From NCBI GenBank assembly GCA_036351575.1, contig JAZBPJ010000199.1, positions 1 through 5,528 on the forward strand: a stretch of DNA of 5,528 nt, read 5' to 3'. A program made the position numbers and the translations under genes. Positions 1 to 5,528 of this stretch are shown here, in pieces. Position 1 is the stretch's first letter, and every line of letters starts with the position of its first letter. The notes beneath the pieces are model-generated. The model had not been told where the DNA came from. It ran no database searches and was given only the letters and a program-made list of their open reading frames with translations. The stretch is from JABDPF01 sp036351575. Its GTDB lineage: Bacteria > Pseudomonadota > Gammaproteobacteria > Xanthomonadales > SZUA-36.

Positions 1-579
1 CTGGCCACGCTGCGTGCCCGCTGGAACCCGCAATGGCCGCATTTCGCAATCGCTGTCGCCGAGGCCATGCTGCAGCGTTTCGAAGACCCGGAATCCGGCG
101 GCTTCTTTTTCAGCGACTCGGCCGTGGACGTTCCGATCGCGCGCAGCATGGTCTTCCAGGACGACGCCACGCCTGCCGGCAACGCCGTCGCCGTGTCGGC
201 ATTGAACCGCCTGGGCCACCTGCTCGGGGAACCGCGTTACTGCGCCGCCGCCGAGCGCTGCATCCGGCGCGCGCTCCCCGTGGCAAGGCAGGCGCCCGGT
301 GGCCACGCGTCAATGGCGGTCGCGATGCATGAGCTGATTTCACCGGCCCCGCACGTGATCGTTTGTGGCCAGGACGATGCAGCATGCCGAGAACTGAAAC
401 AGTGGCTGGACGGTTTCGATCGGTTAGACTGCTACTGGCTCGAGCCGCCGGACGAAAGTCTTCCCGGCATGCTTCGGGACTACCGCAGCGACGCGGCGGT
501 TACCGCCTGGCTATGCCGCGGTACGGTCTGCCTGCCGCCGGTCCACACGCGCGAGGAGCTGGAAAGGTTGCTGGCCTGA
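1..579 (+). CDS. YyaL/SSP411-type thioredoxin-domain protein, C-terminal fragment
   Basis: The reading frame is open from the first base to the TGA at 577-579, giving the last 192 residues of a gene that begins left of the window. The fragment resembles the C-terminal end of the YyaL/SSP411 (spermatogenesis-associated protein 20) family, whose members are usually near 670-690 residues with an N-terminal DUF255 thioredoxin-like domain followed by an alpha/alpha six-hairpin glycosidase-like domain. What is visible: a GGFFFSDS stretch (about residues 34-41), the family-like DDATPAGNA motif (residues 54-62) and helical segments after it. The tail contains a conserved-looking Cys-rich end (CRGTVCLPP) and a final Leu-rich helix. 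The thioredoxin domain is outside the window, so its active-site cysteines cannot be checked. The biochemical role of this family is poorly defined. The next gene starts inside its stop codon, suggesting co-transcription and translational coupling. The family call is from remembered motifs and is fairly secure. Confidence 0.85.
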   Translation: MATLRARWNPQWPHFAIAVAEAMLQRFEDPESGGFFFSDSAVDVPIARSMVFQDDATPAGNAVAVSALNRLGHLLGEPRYCAAAERCIRRALPVARQAPGGHASMAVAMHELISPAPHVIVCGQDDAACRELKQWLDGFDRLDCYWLEPPDESLPGMLRDYRSDAAVTAWLCRGTVCLPPVHTREELERLLA

Positions 580-2405
580 TGGAAATCGTCCTCCCCAATC
601 CGCACGCACTCGGCGTGATGATACTGATCGTCGCGGCGCTGGTGCTGTTCACGCGGGAGAAGATTCCGCTCCAGACCACCAGCCTGCTGGTGCTGGTCTC
701 GCTGGCAGCGGGTTTCACCCTGTTTCCCTACACGAGCGAAGGCCAGACGCTGCAGCCCAGCGAGTTCTTCCTGGGTTTCGGACACAAGGCGCTGGTAGCG
801 GTCTGCGGCCTGATGATCGTCGGCGAGGGCCTGATTCGAACCGGCGCGCTGGAGCCGGTCGGGCGCTTGCTCGCCCGCCTGTGGCGCAAGGGGCCCGCGA
901 TATCGCTGCTGGCCACCATCCTGGTCACCGGCGTGCTGAGCGCCTTCATCAACAACACACCGATCGTGGTGCTGATGCTGCCGATCCTGATGGGGGTCGC
1001 CGTGCGCACCGGCACATCGGCAAGCGCAACGCTGATCCCGATGGGCTTCGCCTCGATCCTCGGCGGCATGGCAACGACCATCGGCACCTCGACGAACCTG
1101 CTGGTGGTCAGCGTGGCCGCGGACCTCGGCATGGACCCGTTCAACATGTTCGATTTTCTCGGCCCGGCCGCGATCGCGGGCTTTTTCGCCACGCTCTACC
1201 TGTGGCTGATCGCTCCGCGCATCACGCCAGACCGCAAACCGCCGATGAGCGAGGCCGTGTCCCGCATTTTCACCGCCCAGATCCGCCTGGACGAGGGCAG
1301 CCCGGTGACCGGACGCCGGCTCGCCACGGCGATCCTGCGCACCGGGGACGGTCTCAAGGTCGACTCCGTCCAGAGGGGGCAGGGCGTGTTCATCAATCCC
1401 CTGCCCGACGTCAAACTGCGGCCGGGAGACCGCATCACCACCAGCGATACCCAGGCCAACCTGCGCGAGTATGCCCGCCTGCTCGGCGGTACCCTGTTTT
1501 CCGGCGACCAGGCCGTGGACGCCGACCACCCGCTCAGCGCCGAAGACCAGCAGATCGCCGAGGTCGTCATCACACCGGCGTCGCGGCTCAACGGTGTCCG
1601 CATCGGCCAGGCGCGGCTGCGACGCCAACACGGGCTCACGCTGCTGGCTTTCCACCGCTCTGAAGACTCGCAGGAACGCAAGTCCCCCGGCCTGGACGAG
1701 GTACGGCTCCGCTCGGGCGATGTGCTGCTGGTACAGTCGACCATCCAGAACCTGCAGGAACTCAAGGCTACCGCTGATTTCCTGGTGCTGGACGGCAGTA
1801 TTCAGCTGCCCAGCACGCGCAAGGCGCCGGTGGCGCTGGCAACGATGCTCGGCGTGGTCCTGCTGGCCGCCTTCAACATCATGCCCATCGAGGTCAGCGC
1901 CTTGCTGGGTTTCTGCGTGCTCATATTGACCCGGTGCCTCAACTGGAAGAATGCAATGAGCGCCCTGAGCACGCAGGTCATCCTGATCATCGTCGCTTCG
2001 CTGGCGATGGGCGCCGCGCTGCTGAAAACGGGCGGGGCTGACTACCTGGCGCGGTTGTTCATCTCTGCCACGTTCGGGGCGCCCCCGGGCGTCATTCTCG
2101 GCGCACTCATGCTGATGATGGCCATCCTGACCAACATCGTGTCAAACAACGCGGCCGCCGTGATCGGCACGCCTATCGCCATCGTCATCGCGCAACGGCT
2201 GGGCCTGCCGCTGGAACCGTTCGTACTGGCCGTTCTTTTTGGAGCCAACCTGAGCTTCGCCACCCCGATGGCCTACCAGACGAACATCCTGCTGATGAAT
2301 GCCGGTGGCTACAAATTCGGCGATTTCACGCGAGTCGGTCTGCCGCTCTCGATCGGTCTGTGGCTGATACTGACCTTCGTCCTGGTCTGGGCTTACGGCC
2401 TGTGA
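579..2405 (+). CDS. SLC13/DASS-family transporter with two RCK_C (TrkA_C) domains
   Basis: This 608-residue inner-membrane protein has the layout of SLC13 permeases such as E. coli YfbS (about 610 residues). The first membrane half is roughly residues 1-210, with an NNTP motif at 125-128 and IGTSTN at 168-173. Two soluble RCK_C-type domains follow (about 220-300 and 315-400), each ending in the typical Gly-Asp turn (G283-D284 and G380-D381). The second membrane half (about 416-608) repeats the pattern with SNN at 522-524 and ATPMAYQTN at 561-569. In the DASS fold such paired hairpin motifs form the sodium and anion sites, so Na+-coupled uptake of an anion (dicarboxylate, sulfate or similar) is likely, but the substrate cannot be read from sequence. 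RCK_C domains usually bind ligands and gate transport. The start at 579 was chosen because hydrophobic sequence begins there and it overlaps the upstream stop as TGATG. A GGAAAGG at 561-567 can serve as ribosome binding site. An in-frame ATG at 363 would add 72 residues unlike the family. Confidence 0.88.
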   Translation: MEIVLPNPHALGVMILIVAALVLFTREKIPLQTTSLLVLVSLAAGFTLFPYTSEGQTLQPSEFFLGFGHKALVAVCGLMIVGEGLIRTGALEPVGRLLARLWRKGPAISLLATILVTGVLSAFINNTPIVVLMLPILMGVAVRTGTSASATLIPMGFASILGGMATTIGTSTNLLVVSVAADLGMDPFNMFDFLGPAAIAGFFATLYLWLIAPRITPDRKPPMSEAVSRIFTAQIRLDEGSPVTGRRLATAILRTGDGLKVDSVQRGQGVFINPLPDVKLRPGDRITTSDTQANLREYARLLGGTLFSGDQAVDADHPLSAEDQQIAEVVITPASRLNGVRIGQARLRRQHGLTLLAFHRSEDSQERKSPGLDEVRLRSGDVLLVQSTIQNLQELKATADFLVLDGSIQLPSTRKAPVALATMLGVVLLAAFNIMPIEVSALLGFCVLILTRCLNWKNAMSALSTQVILIIVASLAMGAALLKTGGADYLARLFISATFGAPPGVILGALMLMMAILTNIVSNNAAAVIGTPIAIVIAQRLGLPLEPFVLAVLFGANLSFATPMAYQTNILLMNAGGYKFGDFTRVGLPLSIGLWLILTFVLVWAYGL

Positions 2406-2618
2406 AGCCAGTTTTGCCTTAGCTCTCCATGCAGCTCAAAAAGCAGTCAAATGGGCTCAAATGTAAAAATCTCATTAACAACAGCGGACAGGAATCGTTC
2501 GAAAGGCGGGAAACAATTGACTGATCGGTTCCGCTGGTTATACCCTTCGGTGTCCGGAAGAATAATTTTAGTAGTATTTTTTTCAACCCCAACCTCTAAG
2601 TCAAAACCGAGACCCAGT
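2406..2618. other. AT-rich intergenic spacer upstream of the TonB cassette
   Basis: This stretch separates the transporter from the DUF3450 gene and is visibly richer in A and T than the coding DNA on both sides, as expected of a promoter region. It contains the candidate promoter at 2517-2544. It also has three TCAAA words starting at 2436, 2447 and 2457, the last two as the heptamer TCAAATG. A small imperfect hairpin lies at 2545-2560 (CTTC-GG stem, TGT loop, one bulged G), and there is a run of seven T at 2577-2583. No clear rho-independent terminator follows the transporter stop: the short AGCT repeats after it are not followed by a T run. No convincing Fur box is seen. One frame stays open through part of the spacer from an ATG at 2451, but nothing suggests that it is translated. 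Confidence 0.7.
2517..2544 (+). promoter_or_regulatory. Candidate sigma70 promoter for the DUF3450-ttpC-exbB-exbD operon
   Basis: A TTGACT -35 element (2517-2522; five of six bases match the consensus) is separated by 16 bases from TATACC (2539-2544; four of six) as the -10. An alternative register, TTATAC at 2538-2543, gives a 15-base spacer. Transcription would start near 2551, leaving an AT-rich leader of about 68 bases before the ATG at 2619. The position at the head of a four-gene run and the local AT-richness support it. This is a pattern match by eye with no experimental support. Confidence 0.5.
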
Positions 2619-3398
2619 ATGTTAATCAAGCGAATTAATAAAATGCTCTTGCTCGGCGCGACGCTGTCCGTGGTTTTTTCCGCGTCAGTTTTCGCCCAAG
2701 CGACTGTGGAACAGGTCATGGCGGAAGGCGAAAAACGCGCCGACGCGGGTGCTGCCGAGCAGCGCCGTATCGAGCAGATCGCCGACCAGACCGCCAACCT
2801 GCTTAACGACTACAACACCGTGGCCAAGGTGGTCGATGGACTGGTGACCTACAACGCCCTGTTGCAGCGCCAGATCGACAACCAGGAACAGGAAATGGCC
2901 GCCCTTGAGGAGTCCATCAAGAATGTCGCGCTGATCGAGCGCCAGATCATTCCGATGATGACCCGCATGCTGGACTCTTTGGAAGTCTTCATCGATCTCG
3001 ACACCCCGTTCCTGGTCGAAGAACGGCACGAGCGCCTGGAGCGCCTGCGCGGCATGATGGAGCGCTCCGACGTTTCCGCCGCGGAGAAATTCCGCCGCGT
3101 GGTCGAGGCTTTCCAGATCGAAAACGACTACGGCCGCACGATCGAGGCATACAAGCACACCGTCATGGTCGACGGCAAAGAAGTCGAAGCCGACTTCCTG
3201 CGTGTCGGTCGCATCTCCCTGGCTTACCAGACGGTCGGCGGCGGCACCACCGGCGCCTGGGACAAGGAAGCAGGCCAGTTCGTCAAGCTGGATGACGCCG
3301 AGTTCAAGAACCAGGTGTCACACGGCCTCAAGGTCGCTCGCAAACAGGTCGCACCCGACCTGCTTGTTGTTCCCGTGTTCGCACCGGAGGGGGAATAA
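2619..3398 (+). CDS. DUF3450 family periplasmic coiled-coil protein
   Basis: This 259-residue protein has a clear Sec signal peptide: a basic start (K4, R5, K8), a hydrophobic core about 9-22, and a likely cut after A26 in SVFA|Q. The mature part is a Gln/Glu-rich coiled coil (about 30-110), then motifs I recognise from DUF3450: DTPFL-x-EER (128-136), AEKFRR (155-160), YGRTIEAY from Y171, LRVGR (194-198), GAWD (212-215) and a closing PVFAP. No catalytic residues are apparent. In Vibrio and related bacteria such a gene stands beside ttpC-exbB2-exbD2-tonB2, so a periplasmic accessory role in TonB energising is inferred; I know of no defined biochemical function. The start at 2619 gives a good signal peptide; a weak GAGA lies 6 bases upstream. 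ATG 2643 would also leave a hydrophobic start but with fewer basic residues, and ATG 2451 lies upstream of the promoter. Three bases separate its stop from ttpC. Confidence 0.9.
   Translation: MLIKRINKMLLLGATLSVVFSASVFAQATVEQVMAEGEKRADAGAAEQRRIEQIADQTANLLNDYNTVAKVVDGLVTYNALLQRQIDNQEQEMAALEESIKNVALIERQIIPMMTRMLDSLEVFIDLDTPFLVEERHERLERLRGMMERSDVSAAEKFRRVVEAFQIENDYGRTIEAYKHTVMVDGKEVEADFLRVGRISLAYQTVGGGTTGAWDKEAGQFVKLDDAEFKNQVSHGLKVARKQVAPDLLVVPVFAPEGE
3386..3393 (+). promoter_or_regulatory. Strong ribosome binding site of the ttpC-like gene
   Basis: GGAGGGGG lies inside the last codons of the DUF3450 gene, 8 bases before the ATG at 3402. It fixes the start of the next gene. Ribosomes finishing the DUF3450 frame pass directly over it, which suggests coupled translation of the two genes. 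Confidence 0.8.
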
Positions 3399-3401
3399 AC
3401 A

Positions 3402-4769
3402 ATGATCACCAAACTTCTTAAAACTGCGGCGATCACCGCACTCGTCTTCGGTATCGGAAACACCGCCTTTGCCGCGCAGCCCGTCAGCATGGACGAGCTT
3501 CTCGAAGCCGTCAAACAGGGTCGCGTCAAGGACGCTGACACGAACGCGCAGCGTATCAAGGAATTCCAGGCGGACCGCGCCCGGCAGCAGCAATTGCTGC
3601 GTGACATGGAAGCCGAACAGGCTCGCCAGGAACGGCTTTCAGAGCAACTGGAGAACCAGTTCGAAGTCAACGACGCCGCGATCATGGATCTCGAGCGTGC
3701 ACTGCAGGACCGCCTCGGCGATCTGAAAGAACTGTTCGGCGTGCTGCAGCAGGCCGCCGGTGACGCACGTGGTAACTTCGATACCTCCGTCACGCAGATC
3801 CAGTTCCCCGATCGTGGCGAATGGCTGACCGAGTTCGCACAGAAGATGGGCTCCACCACCCGCATGCCGACGATGGAAGAAATCGAACGCATCTGGTTCG
3901 AACTGCAGCGTGAAATGACCGAATCCGCGCGCGTGGTGACGGTTGATGCCAACGTGGTCACCGCCGACGGTTCGGAAGAGATGCGCAAGGTAACGCGTAT
4001 CGGCCTGTTCAACGCGGTATCGGACGGCAAGTACCTCGAGTACGTGCCCGAGACCGGCCGACTGGTCGAACTGCAGCGCCAGCCGCAGAGCCGCTACACC
4101 AAGCGTGCCGCCGCGCTCGAGGAAACGACTTCCGGACTCGCCGGTTTCGCCATCGATCCCACGCGCGGCCAGCTGCTCGCTCTGCTCGTGCAGTCGCCGA
4201 GCCTGACAGAACGCATCGCGCAGGGTAAAGAAGTCGGTTACGTGATCATCGTCCTCGGTGTGATCGCCATCCTGATCGCTCTCTGGCGTCTGCTTGCGCT
4301 GTCGGCTACGAGCGCCACGGTCAACCGCCAGGCCAAGAACCTCGAGAATCCGGGCAACAACCCGCTGGGCCGCGTGCTGAAGATCGCGCACGACAACCCG
4401 GATTCGGACATCGAGTCGCTGGAACTGAAGCTGGGCGAGCAGATCCTGAAGGAAACACCGAAGTTCAACACGGCGCTGCCGTTCCTGAAAATCATTTCCG
4501 TCGTCGCCCCGCTGCTGGGTCTGCTGGGTACGGTGACCGGTATGATCATCACCTTCCAGGCCATCACGCTGTATGGTGCCGGTGATCCGAAACTGATGGC
4601 GGGCGGTATCTCGACCGCGCTGGTCACGACCGTGCTCGGTCTGTGCGTCGCCATCCCGACGGTGTTCCTGCACACGCTCGTGCAGAGCCGCGCCAAGCGA
4701 CTGACGCAGATTCTCCAGGAAGAGGCAGCAGGCATGCTCTCCGAGCGCGCCGAACGTTTGGGCAGGTAA
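3402..4769 (+). CDS. ttpC: TtpC-like MotA/TolQ/ExbB proton-channel family protein
   Basis: This 455-residue protein begins with a signal peptide (K4, K7, hydrophobic core, likely cut near A24-A25 in AFAAQ). A long charged coiled coil (about 30-125) and a periplasmic domain up to about residue 275 follow. The C-terminal part is an ExbB-type channel: membrane segments at about 278-298, 364-387 and 406-427, with the family motif PLLGLLGTVTGMI at 370-382 and GGISTALVTT at 401-410. This layout and length match TtpC of the Vibrio TonB2 system, where it is required for TonB2-dependent iron uptake. By analogy it joins ExbB, ExbD and TonB in the inner membrane and may reach through the periplasm with its coiled coil. 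Residues T377 and T410 align with the conserved TM2 and TM3 threonines of E. coli ExbB (T148, T181 as I recall them). The ExbB gene starts 6 bases after its stop. The family is clear; the exact TtpC name rests on architecture and context. Confidence 0.9.
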   Translation: MITKLLKTAAITALVFGIGNTAFAAQPVSMDELLEAVKQGRVKDADTNAQRIKEFQADRARQQQLLRDMEAEQARQERLSEQLENQFEVNDAAIMDLERALQDRLGDLKELFGVLQQAAGDARGNFDTSVTQIQFPDRGEWLTEFAQKMGSTTRMPTMEEIERIWFELQREMTESARVVTVDANVVTADGSEEMRKVTRIGLFNAVSDGKYLEYVPETGRLVELQRQPQSRYTKRAAALEETTSGLAGFAIDPTRGQLLALLVQSPSLTERIAQGKEVGYVIIVLGVIAILIALWRLLALSATSATVNRQAKNLENPGNNPLGRVLKIAHDNPDSDIESLELKLGEQILKETPKFNTALPFLKIISVVAPLLGLLGTVTGMIITFQAITLYGAGDPKLMAGGISTALVTTVLGLCVAIPTVFLHTLVQSRAKRLTQILQEEAAGMLSERAERLGR

Positions 4770-4775
4770 TCCGTC

Positions 4776-5315
4776 ATGGATACGCTCTTTTACTATCTGC
4801 CATTTCTGGCGACGATCCGTGACTTCTTCGAGCTCGGAGGGCCGGTCCTGAATGTGATCGCCGTAGTGGTCCTGTTCATGTGGATGCTCATCATCGAGCG
4901 CCTCATTTACTTCCGCTCCGGTCACAAAAAGCTGATCCGGCAGGCCCATGTCTACTGGGACGCAAGGACGGAGTTCTCGTCCTGGAACGCCCATCAGATA
5001 AGGGACCGCATCATCTCCAAGGTCAGCGCCAATGCCGAAAGGAACATGTCGCTGATCAAGACCTGTGTCGCGCTGTGCCCGCTGCTGGGCCTGCTCGGCA
5101 CGGTCACGGGGATGATCGAGGTTTTTGAAGTCATGGCCATCTCGGGATCAGGTAACCCCCGGTCGATGGCGTCAGGTGTTTCCAAGGCCACCGTGCCCAC
5201 GATGGCGGGCATGGTCGCTGCGCTCTCCGGGGTCGCCATGTCGGCGTTCCTCGAGAACAAAGCGCGCCGGGAACGTGATTTCATCGCTGATGAATTGATT
5301 ATCGAGCACGGCTGA
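4776..5315 (+). CDS. exbB: ExbB-type proton channel subunit (short, TonB2-system type)
   Basis: This 179-residue inner-membrane protein has three predicted membrane segments: about 21-46, 93-122 and 138-159. The MotA/TolQ/ExbB signature PLLGLLGTVTGMI is at 102-114, and SKATVPTMAGMVAAL is in the third segment (136-150). It is shorter than E. coli ExbB (about 244 residues), lacking an N-terminal extension, as is usual for ExbB proteins of TtpC-linked systems. In the family, an ExbB pentamer surrounds an ExbD dimer and conducts protons to power TonB. T109 and T142 align with the conserved membrane threonines T148 and T181 of E. coli ExbB, while the position of E. coli E176 is K137 here. The start at 4776 is supported by a CAGG 9 bases upstream, lying just before and touching the stop of the preceding gene. 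TolQ is less likely, given the TtpC and DUF3450 neighbours and the lack of tol-pal genes. Confidence 0.92.
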   Translation: MDTLFYYLPFLATIRDFFELGGPVLNVIAVVVLFMWMLIIERLIYFRSGHKKLIRQAHVYWDARTEFSSWNAHQIRDRIISKVSANAERNMSLIKTCVALCPLLGLLGTVTGMIEVFEVMAISGSGNPRSMASGVSKATVPTMAGMVAALSGVAMSAFLENKARRERDFIADELIIEHG

Positions 5316-5342
5316 GGGAACTTTTCACTCAGCCTGCTGATC

Positions 5343-5347
5343 AGGAG
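5343..5347 (+). promoter_or_regulatory. Ribosome binding site of exbD
   Basis: AGGAG stands 8 bases before the ATG at 5356 and decides the start of the partial exbD gene. It overlaps the right arm of a small palindrome, CTGATCAG at 5337-5344. The 40-base gap between exbB and exbD contains no promoter that I can see. Confidence 0.75.
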
Positions 5348-5355
5348 TAATACAT

Positions 5356-5528
5356 ATGCGGCAACATTTAGCCACGCAATACGAAGAAGAAGAATCGGAG
5401 ATCAACATCACGCCGATGCTCGACGTGGTGTTCATCATGCTGATCTTCTTCATCGTGACCGCGACCTTCGTGAAGGAAGCCGGTATCGAAGTGAACCGGC
5501 CCGACGCGGCGACCGCGGTCAAACAGGA
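5356..5528 (+). CDS. exbD: ExbD/TolR family protein, N-terminal fragment
   Basis: The frame runs from the ATG at 5356 off the right edge, giving 57 complete codons. It shows a short acidic cytoplasmic start (four consecutive Glu at 10-13), then the ExbD/TolR hallmark ITPMLDVVFIMLIFFIVT (18-35), a single membrane helix. The aspartate of the signature, D23, corresponds to the essential proton-carrying residue of this family (D25 in E. coli ExbD). The FVKEAGIEVNRP stretch after the helix enters the periplasm and resembles ExbD2 proteins of TonB2 clusters. ExbD sits in the pore of the ExbB pentamer and passes proton-driven motion to TonB. Family length is typically 130-140 residues, so well over half the gene lies outside the window. 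A tonB gene is expected soon after. TolR is possible from the motif alone, but the gene order favours ExbD. Confidence 0.92.
   Translation, partial: MRQHLATQYEEEESEINITPMLDVVFIMLIFFIVTATFVKEAGIEVNRPDAATAVKQ

Noticed and set aside
363..578. A 72-residue N-terminal extension of the transporter from the ATG at 363
   Set aside because: It would overlap the conserved YyaL tail for over 200 bases, and its sequence is Arg-rich and unlike the family. The start at 579 gives the normal length.
480..1655. A 391-codon open frame on the minus strand across the transporter
   Set aside because: Same reasoning: it is an antisense shadow of the SLC13 gene, with an unnatural Gln/His/Arg/Asp-rich composition and no upstream signals.
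2558..2583. Possible Fur box in the AT-rich spacer (GAATAATTTTAGTAGTATT region)
   Set aside because: It lacks the inverted GATAAT/ATTATC symmetry and matches the consensus poorly. Iron control is plausible for a TonB system but is not shown here.
2545..2583. Hairpin plus T run as a rho-independent terminator
   Set aside because: The stem is short and has a bulge, and the seven T begin 16 bases after it, too far for an intrinsic terminator.
2451..2618. A 56-residue N-terminal extension of the DUF3450 protein
   Set aside because: It would bury the signal peptide and run through the AT-rich promoter region. The product of this stretch looks random.
3639..4994. A 451-codon open frame on the minus strand across ttpC and exbB
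   Set aside because: It lies opposite two clear membrane/channel genes. Its product is a low-complexity mix rich in His, Gln, Arg and Asp with no recognisable domain, as expected for the antisense of GC-rich codons.
5333..5345. Small hairpin/palindrome (CTGATCAG) overlapping the exbD ribosome binding site
   Set aside because: A stem of only four pairs is too weak to argue for translational control, and such palindromes are frequent by chance.

Overview
The window looks like ordinary chromosomal DNA from a GC-rich gammaproteobacterium. The codon use is GC-rich throughout, and the right half carries a TtpC-type TonB energising cassette of the kind known from Vibrio and other marine gammaproteobacteria. 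No genus can be assigned from this sequence alone. All recognisable genes are on the + strand. I see no RNA gene, mobile element, CRISPR array or phage gene.

Left block (1-2405): the C-terminal end of a YyaL/SSP411-type protein (N-terminal thioredoxin-like domain plus six-hairpin glycosidase-like domain; only the end is visible). It overlaps, through a TGATG stop/start junction, a complete 608-residue SLC13/DASS-type membrane transporter with two soluble RCK_C (TrkA_C) domains inserted between its two membrane halves.

Spacer (2406-2618): about 210 bases, clearly richer in A+T than the genes around it. It holds a plausible sigma70 promoter, TTGACT-N16-TATACC, but no convincing terminator or Fur box.

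Right block (2619-5528): a tight operon of four genes: a secreted DUF3450 protein, a TtpC-like protein (signal peptide, long coiled coil, periplasmic domain, then an ExbB/TolQ/MotA channel domain), a short ExbB, and the start of ExbD. By analogy with the Vibrio TonB2 cluster, ExbB, ExbD and TtpC would use the proton gradient to drive a TonB protein that energises outer-membrane receptors. TonB, and probably a TPR protein, would be expected just past the right edge.

The most interesting observation is that the DUF3450 protein and the periplasmic half of TtpC appear to share one architecture and an alignable motif series. DUF3450 may therefore be a free, soluble relative of the TtpC periplasmic domain. 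This was read by eye and needs a profile or structure comparison.
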